This document shows, piece by piece, positions 34,382 through 43,913 of a stretch of 64,000 bases of DNA. Position 1 is the stretch's first letter; each line of letters opens with the position of its first letter. Below the pieces are notes generated by a model, which ran no database searches, had not been told where the DNA came from, and saw only the letters and a list, made by a program, of their open reading frames with translations. Source of the DNA: UBA4782 sp034429195 (GTDB taxonomy: Bacteria > Chloroflexota > Anaerolineae > Anaerolineales > Anaerolineaceae); NCBI GenBank assembly GCA_034429195.1, contig DAOUGQ010000021.1, forward strand, positions 62,001-126,000, read 5' to 3'. The position numbers were made by a program, and so were the translations under genes.

Positions 34382-36730
34382 ATGCCCGGTGAGATCAGTT
34401 TTCTTCCCAGTTCAAACGAACGTTACCTTTCTATCACTCTGGCATTAGCACAATATCCCATATTAAGCAGCCGCATTCGTGAAAGGATGCGGCAATTCTT
34501 ATTTGATAATGGCATCCTCCAGCATCAAGTTTTTGAATCACAGGTGCGTGAAGCAGCTATTCGTTCACAACAGCGCGAAGGAATGGAACAGCCATACGAA
34601 GAAGAACCAGCAGAAATGTGGGAACTCCGCGTCCAGCGTATACGTGATCAATTGACCGACTTGCGATTCAGTCATTTCTTTAATTTCGAAGCATTCGAAA
34701 AGATCGTCAACGAGGTGATGGGCGAGCGAGGTGTACAGATTGAAGACCTGATGTTATCGATGAACCCGGAACTGGCGCCGCTCGAAATGGTTTTTGAACA
34801 GGCAATGTCGATCGAACGCATGGAAGAAAAAGAACGACAACGCTACGCTCACCGTCTTCACGAATTGAAAGTAGTTCTCATCAGGGCTCTTATCAGCGAT
34901 CAGCTTCGCTATATCAATATTGCCAAAGAATGGTTCACCATTCATGACCTTTCAGATATCCGACGTAGGAGGATTGGGGCAGGACGCATCGGCGGGAAAT
35001 CTGCTGGTATGCTGCTTGCCACCCGCATTCTGAAGGATTCGCTTCATCTTCCGGATGATGTATCCATAGATACTCCCGATTCTTACTATATTGGCTCGCA
35101 AGAACTATATACCTTCATGTCCATTAACAACCTGGTGCACTGGAATGACCAGAAATACAAAACAGAAGAGGAAATGCGGGCAGATTATCCAAAAATTGTC
35201 GAGGATTTTCTCGCCGGTGATTTTCCACCGGATATCACTGCCCGATTGGAAGGAGTGATGGCAGGCGTAGGAAATCGCCCCATTATTGTACGTTCATCCA
35301 GCCTGTTGGAAGATAACTTTGGCACTTCATTCGCTGGCAAGTATGAAAGCATTTTTTTACCCAACCAAGCTTCCACAGCAGAGAATATTCATGCCCTGAC
35401 CAGGGCTATTGCTCAGATTTATGCTTCTACCCTCAACCCGAATGCTTTACTGTACCGGCGTAGTAAAGGGCTGTTAGATTATGACGAGCGAATGGCTATC
35501 CTCATCCAGGTGGTTCAGGGTGAAACCTATGGAAAATACTATCTACCACATGCTGCTGGTGTGGCATTCAGCCATAACCTTTTCCGTTGGTCGCCCCAGC
35601 TTAAAGCGGAGGATGGATTTGTTCGCATGGTATGGGGATTGGGTACACGTGCAGTTGACAGGGTCGGAAATGATTACCCACGACTGGTGGCGCTCAGCCA
35701 TCCCTTGCTGCGCCCCTCTACTAAACCCTCGGTCATTCAACACTATTCTCAACAATATGTTGACCTGATTAATCTGGAAGATAATTTATTTGAAACCCTC
35801 TCCGTACATGATATAGCAAAATCTGATTACCAACCTTTACGATATCTCTTCCAGTTATATGAAGAAGGATATTTTTCGGCATTACGGTCAAACCTCCTAC
35901 CATCAGATACAAAAAATCTTGTGCTGACCTATGATGAATTCTTACGTCGCACACCATTTGCCGAAAAAATGCGGTTGATCTTACAGACATTGGAAAATAT
36001 CTATCACTCGCCAGTGGATATGGAATTTACTGTACACCTTTCCGAATCAGAAACCGGTAAGCCTAAACTAAAAATTACAATCCTGCAATGCCGTCCTCAA
36101 AGCCAGTTGGTCACAACCGAACAGGTTCCCATCCCTGCTGGAATACCTGAACACAAAGTGGTATTCTCAACCAAATTTGTAGTTCCTCAGGGGTATATTG
36201 ACCGGATCGATTATGTAGTGTTTGTACCACCCGAAGGGTATTTTGCTTTATCCACCATGAATCTTCGTTCAGAGCTGGCTAGAGCCATTGGAAAACTGAA
36301 CGCGGCTTTAAATGGCAAAGCATATATTTGTATTGGCCCAGGACGTTGGGGTAGTTCCAATGCTGACCTGGGAGTGCCCATCAGTTACGGAGATATTTAT
36401 CATACCCGCGCCCTGGTTGAATTAGCTGGACCAGAGATCGGTCCGGAACCCGAACCATCTCTGGGTACACACTTCTTCCAGGATCTATTGGAGTCACAGA
36501 TCTACCCACTGGCAATCGAGCTGAATAAAACCAGCAGTTCCTTCAATCATGCCTTCTTTTATGACAGCCCCAACAGGCTAGAAGAATTCATTTCGGTAGA
36601 CGAACCGTTGAAAAATGCCCTGCGACTGATCCGCGTTTCCGACGTCGCCCCCAATCAGCATGTATGCCTGATCATGGATGAAGAAAAAGGGCATGCAGTG
36701 GCATATCTGGAACCAAACTCTTCTCAATAA
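34382..36730 (+). CDS. PEP/pyruvate-binding domain protein (PPDK/PEP synthase N-terminal type)
   Basis: 782 residues. The N-terminal 200 residues are helical, with no name I can give. The PPDK ATP-binding domain (about 200-580) has GGKSAGML, IIVRSSSLLEDNFGTSFAGKYESI, GVAFSHN and ILQCRPQS. The swivelling phosphohistidine domain (SHxA motif) and the PEP TIM barrel are missing; instead the C terminus (about 590-782) is a distinct domain with CIGPGRWGSSNADLGVPISYGDI. It is likely an ATP-dependent phosphotransferase of unknown substrate and not a complete PEP synthase. It follows dnaN by 8 bases, apparently in one operon. Confidence 0.8.
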   Translation: MPGEISFLPSSNERYLSITLALAQYPILSSRIRERMRQFLFDNGILQHQVFESQVREAAIRSQQREGMEQPYEEEPAEMWELRVQRIRDQLTDLRFSHFFNFEAFEKIVNEVMGERGVQIEDLMLSMNPELAPLEMVFEQAMSIERMEEKERQRYAHRLHELKVVLIRALISDQLRYINIAKEWFTIHDLSDIRRRRIGAGRIGGKSAGMLLATRILKDSLHLPDDVSIDTPDSYYIGSQELYTFMSINNLVHWNDQKYKTEEEMRADYPKIVEDFLAGDFPPDITARLEGVMAGVGNRPIIVRSSSLLEDNFGTSFAGKYESIFLPNQASTAENIHALTRAIAQIYASTLNPNALLYRRSKGLLDYDERMAILIQVVQGETYGKYYLPHAAGVAFSHNLFRWSPQLKAEDGFVRMVWGLGTRAVDRVGNDYPRLVALSHPLLRPSTKPSVIQHYSQQYVDLINLEDNLFETLSVHDIAKSDYQPLRYLFQLYEEGYFSALRSNLLPSDTKNLVLTYDEFLRRTPFAEKMRLILQTLENIYHSPVDMEFTVHLSESETGKPKLKITILQCRPQSQLVTTEQVPIPAGIPEHKVVFSTKFVVPQGYIDRIDYVVFVPPEGYFALSTMNLRSELARAIGKLNAALNGKAYICIGPGRWGSSNADLGVPISYGDIYHTRALVELAGPEIGPEPEPSLGTHFFQDLLESQIYPLAIELNKTSSSFNHAFFYDSPNRLEEFISVDEPLKNALRLIRVSDVAPNQHVCLIMDEEKGHAVAYLEPNSSQ

Positions 36731-36741
36731 TGTTTTAAAAG

Positions 36742-37287
36742 TTATTGGCCTGGCTGCCAGGCGTAGATAAATTGTTCCTGAGTTTTTGTTTCGGGAGATG
36801 GGTATTTTCCGTAAGAAATGTTTTTTCGTAACTCTTGAATATAGGGGATCACCAGATCTTTTTGGACCCCATGCCGGACAAAATGACAACCCACCACCAT
36901 GCCAGTGCGTCCCATACCAGCCATGCAATGCACATACACTGCCAGGTTATTGATCAGTGATTGATCGATTTTATCCAGGATTTTCACCATCTCATCCACA
37001 GTAGGCACCCCCATATCCAGAATTGGCATACGAGTATATTCCACTTTCACATTATGCCGGCGGGCTTCCTGACGGAGCAACTCACGATAATCTTCTCCTT
37101 CACCTGCTCTGCTTAAATCGATGATCACATTGATATCGAGTTCGACTAATGCCTGCAATCTTTCGCGGACGATATCCTCCGTGCGTGAAATATATCCCGG
37201 ACGTGAACCCGGATATTCACCTGCCAACAACTGGCCAGGTCGCACCCAATAAGAATTATCGAAGGGGATGGGGGGAGTATTTAGCAT
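36742..37287 (-). CDS. Dual-specificity/tyrosine phosphatase-family protein
   Basis: 181 residues. The signature loop HCMAGMGRTG (CX5R; catalytic Cys about 118, Arg about 124) is intact, with a likely general-acid Asp earlier in the PILDMGVP region (about 95). These cysteine phosphatases remove phosphate from protein Tyr/Ser or from phosphoinositide- or RNA-like substrates. It converges on the PEP-binding gene, ending 11 bases from it. No signal peptide is present. Confidence 0.85.
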   Translation of the reverse strand: MLNTPPIPFDNSYWVRPGQLLAGEYPGSRPGYISRTEDIVRERLQALVELDINVIIDLSRAGEGEDYRELLRQEARRHNVKVEYTRMPILDMGVPTVDEMVKILDKIDQSLINNLAVYVHCMAGMGRTGMVVGCHFVRHGVQKDLVIPYIQELRKNISYGKYPSPETKTQEQFIYAWQPGQ

Positions 37288-37354
37288 GAGAAACCTTTTG
37301 CGTGATTATAGCGCATATATCCCCAAAAATATTCTCACAAATCCATAATAAGTT

Positions 37355-38371
37355 TTAAACACCTTCTAACAATCGGGCAATTTCATCTCGGGTAGGTCGA
37401 GGGAGAAGTCTGCGCTGCCCATCTTCAACACACCACACAGATACACCACCATCTTCGACCCAACCAATATCATGACAGGCAATCCCCGCTTTGCGACATG
37501 CCTGGGTAATTGTAAAAGCATCTGGTTCAGGTGTCGCAATCAGCAAAGCACCCGAAGCGATAGCTGCAAGCGGATCAATTTGCATTATGTCACAGATCTT
37601 CTGCGCCAGCGGTGAGATAATATCCTGTCTTGGAGTGAACACTAAAATTTTTTGACTTGCTTCTGATAATTCCCAAAGGGCAGCAGCCAACCCTCCCTCT
37701 GTGGGGTCATGCATACCATGCACCCTGCCATACTGGCATGCCAGGTGTGCATCCTGTACCACACTGATGCCCGGCTCCAAAAGGTAATTAGCTGCCTGTT
37801 GTAATTCACGGGTTGAAAGTTTTCCCAGAAACCGGAAAGCAAATTCGCGTGCCAGAATTGAAACCGACTCTATTGGAACTCCTTTGGTCAGTAATATCCG
37901 GTCACCCGACTGTAAACCACGAGGTGTAACCAATTGGTTGATCGCCACTTCACCGATCATCGTACCCAAGATGATCGGGCGATCCAAGCCATGCGTGATC
38001 TCTGTATGACCACCAACCACACTGACACCCATCGTCTGACAGGCACGTTGGATTTGCCGGGATAAATCCAACACCATTTCCCGAGTGGCAGTGTTTTCGG
38101 GTAGCAGGATGGTTGCCAGAAACCAATGTGGTGTGGCACCAGTGGTGGCAATATCATTGGCACAGACTTGTACTGCATACCTGCCGATCTCATCGGTAGC
38201 AAAGGTGATGGGGTCTGATTTCACGACCAGCAAGTGATCTCCTATTTCCAACACGGCGCAATCCAGCCCTGTGCCTGGACCAAGCTTCACCCTCGGGTCT
38301 GATATTGGCATACCAGCCAGCATCTGTTCCAACAGATCGGGAGGTAACTTCCCTAATGGTAAATGTTTCAC
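37355..38371 (-). CDS. AIR synthase-family protein (PurM/HypE/ThiL fold)
   Basis: 338 residues of the AIR-synthase two-domain ATP-binding fold. Motifs include LGPGTGLDCAVLEIG, DPITFATDEIGRYAVQVCANDIATTGATPHW, VVGGHTEIT and MHDPTEGGLAAALWE. It resembles HypE most, but the C-terminal Cys used by HypE for carbamoyl transfer is missing (it ends LLEGV) and no other hyp genes lie nearby. It is probably a paralogue with another phosphate-activated substrate. Its start overlaps the stop of the DinB-like gene by four bases (ATGA), suggesting coupling. Confidence 0.8.
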   Translation of the reverse strand: MKHLPLGKLPPDLLEQMLAGMPISDPRVKLGPGTGLDCAVLEIGDHLLVVKSDPITFATDEIGRYAVQVCANDIATTGATPHWFLATILLPENTATREMVLDLSRQIQRACQTMGVSVVGGHTEITHGLDRPIILGTMIGEVAINQLVTPRGLQSGDRILLTKGVPIESVSILAREFAFRFLGKLSTRELQQAANYLLEPGISVVQDAHLACQYGRVHGMHDPTEGGLAAALWELSEASQKILVFTPRQDIISPLAQKICDIMQIDPLAAIASGALLIATPEPDAFTITQACRKAGIACHDIGWVEDGGVSVWCVEDGQRRLLPRPTRDEIARLLEGV

Positions 38372-38958
38372 GAAATTTCTATCCCCAGATCAAAGGCATG
38401 TTCCACCCCTTCATGCTCCATAATGACCGCCCATACCAACCAGCCAACCGGTACTTCACCTGTGAAACCGGGGGTTTCCCAATGTTCCAGTTTGCCCATT
38501 TCCAGATGAGCAACATCCATCAATCCCGGTGTCTGAAAAAGAATGTACAATACTTCACCCATCTGTAAGGCAGTCTTTTGAATTTCTTTCCAGGGAATGT
38601 CTGCCTGGCGTTTCATTTGATGTTGGTTGAATGCTTCGATATTCTCAAAATCTTTACTGGTTCCATCTGGTTCGATGTACCCCTTTAATCTCCAGCCTCG
38701 CGGGTACGAGACTCCCGTCAGAAACTCAGCGCACATTTGGATCAAGAAACGATCCCATTCTGCGATATGACCAATCACCAGTGCCATGCTTCTTCCATCG
38801 CTGCTGACTTGGGCAGCTCTTTCTGGGGTGATTGCCATCACTGCAGCCTTGTATGTCTCCCATATTTTCTTGTGTACCGCAGCAAAGCGTTCATATCTCT
38901 CATCCGGTAGAAGAACGATCGCTTCAGCCATTGCCTGGTTAAAAGTCTTTCGATCCAT
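38368..38958 (-). CDS. DinB-like four-helix bundle protein
   Basis: 196 residues. The helical pattern, with HIAEWDRFLIQM, HQMKRQADIPWKEI and MEHEGVEHAFDLG, fits the DinB/metal-dependent four-helix superfamily. His residues at those three places are candidate metal ligands. Some members are thiol-dependent transferases; function here is unknown. I use ATG 38958, preceded by GAGGAGG at good spacing, not the 5-codon longer start. It lies between the cyclase-like gene and the AIR-synthase gene in one leftward operon. Confidence 0.65.
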   Translation of the reverse strand: MDRKTFNQAMAEAIVLLPDERYERFAAVHKKIWETYKAAVMAITPERAAQVSSDGRSMALVIGHIAEWDRFLIQMCAEFLTGVSYPRGWRLKGYIEPDGTSKDFENIEAFNQHQMKRQADIPWKEIQKTALQMGEVLYILFQTPGLMDVAHLEMGKLEHWETPGFTGEVPVGWLVWAVIMEHEGVEHAFDLGIEIS

Positions 38959-38969
38959 TCTTTGCCTCC

Positions 38970-39947
38970 TCAAATCCTACCTGCAGCATGCAGTACAGTT
39001 AGAACTTCAACCGTAACAAATTCATTCATCGATTTCCCATTGGATTTCCCCCATCCCACCAGCGAACATCCACTGGCGGTAGTTTTCGTGGTCACCCGAT
39101 AAATTTTCTTGTCAGCTGCATACCCACCTTCTGGTAGCTCTTTCGATTCCAGCCAATCCAGAGCTTCTTTGCAGCGCGGGTCATGGATCAAACCCATTTC
39201 AGCCATCACCTTCAACCCATTCAGTATTGTGTAATGCCAGTAGAAAGGATAATGAAGTTTGAGAAAACCAGGGTCGATCACCTCTCCCCCGTGTACACGC
39301 CGGAACATCCTGCGTTGTAAAAAGACCTCAGCAGCCTGCCTGGCTGTCTCCCGTAATTTCCCGTTCCCGGTTTTCTCAGCTGCCAGCCAGATTGCCCGCA
39401 TGGGCAGCCAGGTTTCATGAAAAGAAGAGGTATCTGCTTTAGGATGCCAATCACAGTTCCATCCACCATCTGGCCACTGACATTCGAGTAAGCGGTCAAT
39501 CAGTAATTTCACTCGGTCATCTTCCAGACCAAGTGAATAAAGAGAAAAGATCGCATATCCTTCCTGTGAGCCACATCGCCGGATACGTTCAGGACCATAT
39601 TTCCGGCGTTTTTCCTCATATGCTTGAATGTGATGTTCACCCAACAACCAATCCAATTCTTGCTCACGCAAGGGGATCAACAAGCTATTACCAGATGGGT
39701 AACACAATTCAGCCAGCATCGCGAGAGTCCAGTGGGATCCAGCCCATTTGAAATAGGCATGATGCGGCAGCGTTCCATCTGGTTGTTTTTCAGAAAGTAG
39801 TTGTTTTACCCGGTCTGAATTGCGAATTTCTTCTTGCATCGCCAGCATTTCAGCTGATTGCGGATCTTTGTCAAGCACATCCCTGGCTATCCTATAACGG
39901 ACAGATGGTTCAGGGCTATTTATTAACTTCTCAATGATCGTTCTCAC
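38970..39947 (-). CDS. Squalene-cyclase/prenyltransferase-fold protein (alpha/alpha toroid)
   Basis: About 325 residues, almost all helical, with repeats typical of the alpha6 barrel: QQPDGTLPHHAYF-like, LLECQWPDGGWNCDW (a QW-like motif) and GLKVMAEMGL. There is no DXDD cyclase motif, so triterpene synthesis is unlikely. The longest frame reaches 40016 and would overlap the lipoprotein gene by 56 bases. I use GTG 39947, preceded by AAAAAGG, which lies 13 bases after the previous stop and matches the start of a related protein at 50780. Both share a VRYR(I/L)xRDVL N terminus. Confidence 0.65.
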   Translation of the reverse strand: MRTIIEKLINSPEPSVRYRIARDVLDKDPQSAEMLAMQEEIRNSDRVKQLLSEKQPDGTLPHHAYFKWAGSHWTLAMLAELCYPSGNSLLIPLREQELDWLLGEHHIQAYEEKRRKYGPERIRRCGSQEGYAIFSLYSLGLEDDRVKLLIDRLLECQWPDGGWNCDWHPKADTSSFHETWLPMRAIWLAAEKTGNGKLRETARQAAEVFLQRRMFRRVHGGEVIDPGFLKLHYPFYWHYTILNGLKVMAEMGLIHDPRCKEALDWLESKELPEGGYAADKKIYRVTTKTTASGCSLVGWGKSNGKSMNEFVTVEVLTVLHAAGRI

Positions 39948-39960
39948 TTTGATCCTTTTT

Positions 39961-40746
39961 TCAATCAATACATTTTCCATCATCTGCAGGGTCTTCATAA
40001 AGGGGGATTCTGTCACCGACCGATTTAATTTCGCCTTCTCTCGTCAGAGTGACATCTACCCGGTAATAGGTATGAGGACCACAACCGCATAATTGATACC
40101 CAAATAGATTAACAACATATCCAGCGTCTGTTTCCACTGCATGTGTATCCTCAATTTTCTCTGTCAGATATCGCAGATTTTCATCTGCCTCCATCTGAAA
40201 ACCAGCCCAATAGCCAGTGGCAGCCACCGCATAACTGATCGCTTCAGTACTGCTTTCGATGGGAGCAAACACCTTTTGCAGATCAGGAATTCCTTTGATC
40301 ACCTCGAATTTGCCATTTCGATAAGCAAGCATGCGAACATAAAGGTTCGTAGGACACCCGATGTTGTATAAATACTCATCCTCTGGCAGGTCCTCCAACA
40401 TCATGTCCATCCTGCAAGACATGATCGGAATGGATGGTTCCAGTCCTCCATACGTGTCACTGAGAGGGGAGATAGAAACACACCCCAGCTTGCTGGGCTC
40501 GCTATCTGCAGGGCAGGTGATCCAACCTCCACCATTATCTACACAACCTGTATTGGGCATTTCCAGAAGAATGGGAAAGGTTGGTACATCATAATGGATC
40601 ATTTCTGGCAGGGGATTCACTTCCGTTGGTTCATCGGTAATGGTGCGTGTTCTATCTTCATCAAACACCCCACCTATACTACACGCAGCAATGATGGCGG
40701 CAATCACCAACATAAACGAAAAACGCCATGCTGAATGTCTGCGCAT
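39961..40746 (-). CDS. Lipoprotein of unknown function with Cys-rich mature part
   Basis: 261 residues. The signal peptide ends at lipobox IIAAC (Cys about 22). The mature protein has many cysteines (TGCVDN, WITCPAD, LGCVSI, MSCRM, NIGCPT, LCGCG) that may pair outside the cell. I do not recognise a domain. AGGAGGT precedes the ATG. It heads the leftward unit that continues with the cyclase-fold, DinB-like and AIR-synthase-like genes. Confidence 0.6.
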   Translation of the reverse strand: MRRHSAWRFSFMLVIAAIIAACSIGGVFDEDRTRTITDEPTEVNPLPEMIHYDVPTFPILLEMPNTGCVDNGGGWITCPADSEPSKLGCVSISPLSDTYGGLEPSIPIMSCRMDMMLEDLPEDEYLYNIGCPTNLYVRMLAYRNGKFEVIKGIPDLQKVFAPIESSTEAISYAVAATGYWAGFQMEADENLRYLTEKIEDTHAVETDAGYVVNLFGYQLCGCGPHTYYRVDVTLTREGEIKSVGDRIPLYEDPADDGKCID

Positions 40747-40787
40747 GCTACCTCCTGTTAAGGGCGTTCTGATTGATCAAAATCAAT

Positions 40788-41675
40788 TTATTCTAACAAA
40801 CCCAATTTTTGTTCGATGGAATCATCGCCTTGCAAGGTCATTGGGTTCGGGATGTCTGAAAGGACGCTCCAGGTTTCGATGTGGGTGATGGACTCGCCAG
40901 GTTCCAACGCTGTCAATGGTCCAAGGCTTTCCAGTTCAATGAATTTGTTGTAGCAAAAACATTCAAAATTACTATTCTGATCAGTATGGATTTTTGTGAA
41001 TTCTGGGTTGAAACGTTTTATTAACAAGACTCCTTTATCCCAATAAGCTGCCCATCCAACGTGGTTGAAGTATCCAATTTTAAAGGGATGATTCCTGCTT
41101 TCTCCCTGAACCAGCAGGTGATCATTCTTGATCGTCAAACGGTCATCTTCCCAACGGGTATAATGCCAAAGGCTGATCTGTCGGTTTGGTGCATACTCTC
41201 CCTGATAAGGAGCCGATGTGGGGAGAACCGCCACACCACCCAGAGGCAGCAAGGTTATTGCCCAGGGCGCCAGTTCCACTTTTACCAGGCTGTTGTTCTG
41301 GATGGTATGGATTACTTGAAGGAGGGGTTTCTCATCATCCAGGGTGATGGCAATGGATTTACGATAATGCGTACCGGGTTCATCCGGCTGTATTAACACT
41401 ACCTGCCTGTTGCCATACTCAATTTGCAACCCATCACCATCTGGCAAAAAAGAACGGGGAAAAGCTTCAGGCGCATGCCAGAGGCGATGACCACCAATTA
41501 AAAAATATTCCCCATATGGGGTATCATAACAGACATCATCCGCACTCCCCAGAATATTGCCATCTTTCCCATTAAGAAACAAGCCGATAATACGCGGTCC
41601 TGCTGTGGTAAGAAATTCAACCTTGATGGATGAATTATAAAGGCAGGCAGATGGCAAATTTCTGAGAGGCGTCAT
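40788..41675 (-). CDS. DUF4380-like / galactose-mutarotase-fold protein
   Basis: 295 residues of beta-rich sequence with LTTAGPRIIGLFLNGKDGNILG at the start, then YFLIGGHRLWHAPEAFPRSF, and a Trp/His-rich core (SLWHYTRWEDDRL). The beginning and the GGHRLWHAPE region match the DUF4380 group, related to aldose epimerases that bind sugars. No signal is present. Its ATG lies 3 bases past the stop of the zinc-ribbon gene, so they are coupled. Catalytic function is not established. Confidence 0.7.
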   Translation of the reverse strand: MTPLRNLPSACLYNSSIKVEFLTTAGPRIIGLFLNGKDGNILGSADDVCYDTPYGEYFLIGGHRLWHAPEAFPRSFLPDGDGLQIEYGNRQVVLIQPDEPGTHYRKSIAITLDDEKPLLQVIHTIQNNSLVKVELAPWAITLLPLGGVAVLPTSAPYQGEYAPNRQISLWHYTRWEDDRLTIKNDHLLVQGESRNHPFKIGYFNHVGWAAYWDKGVLLIKRFNPEFTKIHTDQNSNFECFCYNKFIELESLGPLTALEPGESITHIETWSVLSDIPNPMTLQGDDSIEQKLGLLE

Positions 41676-41678
41676 TGT

Positions 41679-42323
41679 CTAGCTGGTTTTTGTACCACAC
41701 TCAGCACAGAATTTAGCTCCTGGCTGCAGTGGTTTTCCGCATTCTTTGCAGAAGGATGCTTTCAAGCTGGCTCCACAATTAGGGCAGAATTTTGCATCTG
41801 TTGCCAAAGGAGCTTCGCACTTTGGGCAAGAAGCTTTTATTGATTGCTTCCAGGTTTCCGCACCCAGATGCCGGTCTTCTTCAGCCATGCAAGCGTGTGC
41901 ATGAATTTCCTCTACGGAACGCTCCGATTGTGCAGCTGCCATCTCCACACCCAGGTCGGGTGCACAATTCTTGCATAATCCCTTTTTAGCATTCCAGCAG
42001 GATTTCCTGCAAACCCATGTTGAACAACGCGGGCATTGAATAAATTTTGGTTTGATCTCTTCTATTGCCTCAGCAAAAGCTTTATCCCGTGCTTTCTGCC
42101 AGGCAGCAGAACGGGCTTTTTCACCCAGATCTGCCGCTGTGTTCAGAAAACCTCCAAATAAGCTGCTTGCGGTATCCAATACGCTGGCAACACTACTGAC
42201 TGCCCATGCCTGAAACTCAGTACGGTATCCCACACCACAGCGGTTGCATTCAAATTCGAATTGGAAACCTCGGTCATTACTCAAGTCTTGATAATTACTT
42301 ACAAATTCTATGAACTCTGCCAT
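41679..42323 (-). CDS. Zinc-ribbon protein with three to four Cys clusters
   Basis: 214 residues. An N-terminal CNRCG pair, middle CPRCSTWVCRKSCWNAKKGLCKNC, and C-terminal CPKCEAP...CPNCGAS and CKECGKP...CAECGTKTS ribbons are all predicted zinc sites. An Ala-rich helical stretch lies between. Such proteins are usually assembly or regulatory factors, but this one is not recognised. ATG 42323 has GGAGGA at ideal spacing, preferred over 42335. It is first in a unit with the mutarotase-fold gene. Confidence 0.7.
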   Translation of the reverse strand: MAEFIEFVSNYQDLSNDRGFQFEFECNRCGVGYRTEFQAWAVSSVASVLDTASSLFGGFLNTAADLGEKARSAAWQKARDKAFAEAIEEIKPKFIQCPRCSTWVCRKSCWNAKKGLCKNCAPDLGVEMAAAQSERSVEEIHAHACMAEEDRHLGAETWKQSIKASCPKCEAPLATDAKFCPNCGASLKASFCKECGKPLQPGAKFCAECGTKTS

Positions 42324-42361
42324 TAAATCCTCCAAAAAATAATTTTATATGCAAAAGCAAA

Positions 42362-42952
42362 TTAATGCTTGCGAGGTCGTTTGCTTAGCCATAAAAAGAA
42401 GAAGAGAAAACTGGTTAAAGGCCAGATCCATGCCAGGTCACCTGGACCATCTTTTCCAGTCCGGGGTGCTACCCGACGCAGCCTCATGATACGGTAGACT
42501 TTTAATAGCTCATCGATTTCCTCGTCGGGCATGGTTTTGGGGTCGATTCCAAATACCCTGGCAGCAAATCCGCTGGCGATAAGCACTTTTCGCAAAATTA
42601 CCTTAGCTTCAGGTGAGGTGCTGGCATCTTCTGCAATGGCTGCCCACCAGCCATCTGGAAGCCAGACTTCGACCTGGGGATTTGCCAGCATATTCTGGTA
42701 CCAATCAGCCACACTTCCAAAACCAGCGGTGCAATAGATATCACCATTGATTTCGGCGTAATTCACAGGGGTTCTATACCGTTTTCCAGATTTTCGTCCA
42801 TGATGGGTAATGACCAGGATACGCCCACCTACATCAGGCCAGGCATTGACCCATTTTCCTAATCCCAATCTCCACAATCCCGTCATAAATTTGTTAAAAA
42901 ATCTAAAACCTATGCGTAAACGTTTTTCCGTTTCTGGATTGGTTATTGTCAT
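42362..42952 (-). CDS. Nitroreductase family deazaflavin-dependent protein (Ddn-like, PF04075)
   Basis: 196 residues with the Ddn split-barrel motifs ILVITHHGRKSGKRYRTPVNYAEINGD, GFGSVADWYQNMLANPQVEV and a C-terminal hydrophobic helix (about 175-190). Ddn-family enzymes use the deazaflavin F420 to reduce substrates; Chloroflexota are among bacteria that can carry such enzymes. F420 use is family knowledge, not shown here. AAGGAG precedes the start. Confidence 0.85.
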   Translation of the reverse strand: MTITNPETEKRLRIGFRFFNKFMTGLWRLGLGKWVNAWPDVGGRILVITHHGRKSGKRYRTPVNYAEINGDIYCTAGFGSVADWYQNMLANPQVEVWLPDGWWAAIAEDASTSPEAKVILRKVLIASGFAARVFGIDPKTMPDEEIDELLKVYRIMRLRRVAPRTGKDGPGDLAWIWPLTSFLFFFLWLSKRPRKH

Positions 42953-42985
42953 GTAGACACTCTCCTTTTCTCAAAAATAAATGGA

Positions 42986-43858
42986 TCAATCCAATTGTCC
43001 TGCTCTGCTTATGCCATAAATGAGTAAAGTAAAAATGATCAAACCCATCCCTAGCAAGAGCAACATATTCAAATCCGGGATGGACACAATATCTGTACCC
43101 GTCAATTGCCCGCCAATATATATGCGTTGTTGATACACCGTTTCATTATATTGCACCGAATTTCGTATCCCAATAAAGAAAAACGCCAGCCCGATGATAA
43201 ACCCTGAAAGCATAGTTCGAGCTATCTTTACCTGGCCTTTCTTTACTACATCTCTAAAACTGTCTTCTTTCTTTTTATAAGTAAAATGGATCATTGAATA
43301 AGCTGCCAATCCCCATACAGCCACAATCAACCAGTTTCCATAAGCCGCATAAAGGCTGAAGATCCTGCTTTTGAATGCCAGCCCCAGGGTATAAAGAATA
43401 AATTCCATCCAGGGCATAAAAGGTCCAAGGATGGATATGACCAGCGTGAAGAGCAATGCTTCCTTTTGTATTTTGTTGAATTGTCTCCCTTTTACCAGGA
43501 GAGTGATCAAGCCTCCAATAAAAGTAAGGCTGGTCATCCAATACACTATATTAAGGATGATTGGAAAGATCACCCAATTTCGCAGGGAATAAATTAAAAA
43601 TGGCATTCCAATCAAAACCACTGCTCCAATGATCATCCCAATCCTGAGAAGAGAAGAAATGCTTTTCTTTCGGCAAAGAAGCAGCAACGTAATGGTTCCC
43701 GTTAAACTGCAGAATCCATACGCAAGTGGAGCCATAATATCATCAGATAACAACAAGCCATCCAGTAGAGAATACCAAAAGGGCCACGCACAATAGAAGC
43801 AGAATGCAGTAATAAGATACTGAAAAACGAAAATAGGTTTGATTTCCTTATCAGGCAT
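42986..43858 (-). CDS. Multi-pass membrane protein, unknown function
   Basis: 290 residues, about eight hydrophobic helices along the length and a short charged loop near 200 (KKKEDSFRDVVKKGQ). It lacks visible catalytic residues or a family signature I know. AAGGGG precedes the ATG. The 9-bp inverted repeat at 43914-43937 lies 56 bases upstream and may control it. Confidence 0.6.
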   Translation of the reverse strand: MPDKEIKPIFVFQYLITAFCFYCAWPFWYSLLDGLLLSDDIMAPLAYGFCSLTGTITLLLLCRKKSISSLLRIGMIIGAVVLIGMPFLIYSLRNWVIFPIILNIVYWMTSLTFIGGLITLLVKGRQFNKIQKEALLFTLVISILGPFMPWMEFILYTLGLAFKSRIFSLYAAYGNWLIVAVWGLAAYSMIHFTYKKKEDSFRDVVKKGQVKIARTMLSGFIIGLAFFFIGIRNSVQYNETVYQQRIYIGGQLTGTDIVSIPDLNMLLLLGMGLIIFTLLIYGISRAGQLD

Positions 43859-43913
43859 ATTTCCCCTTTCTTAACGTTCTCAGATCAATCAACAAGGAAA
43901 CAGCGCTACATCC

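Noticed and set aside
39948..40016. Longer start of the cyclase-fold gene overlapping the lipoprotein gene
   Set aside because: Overlap of 56 bases is unlikely; GTG 39947 has a better ribosome site and matches the paralogue's start.
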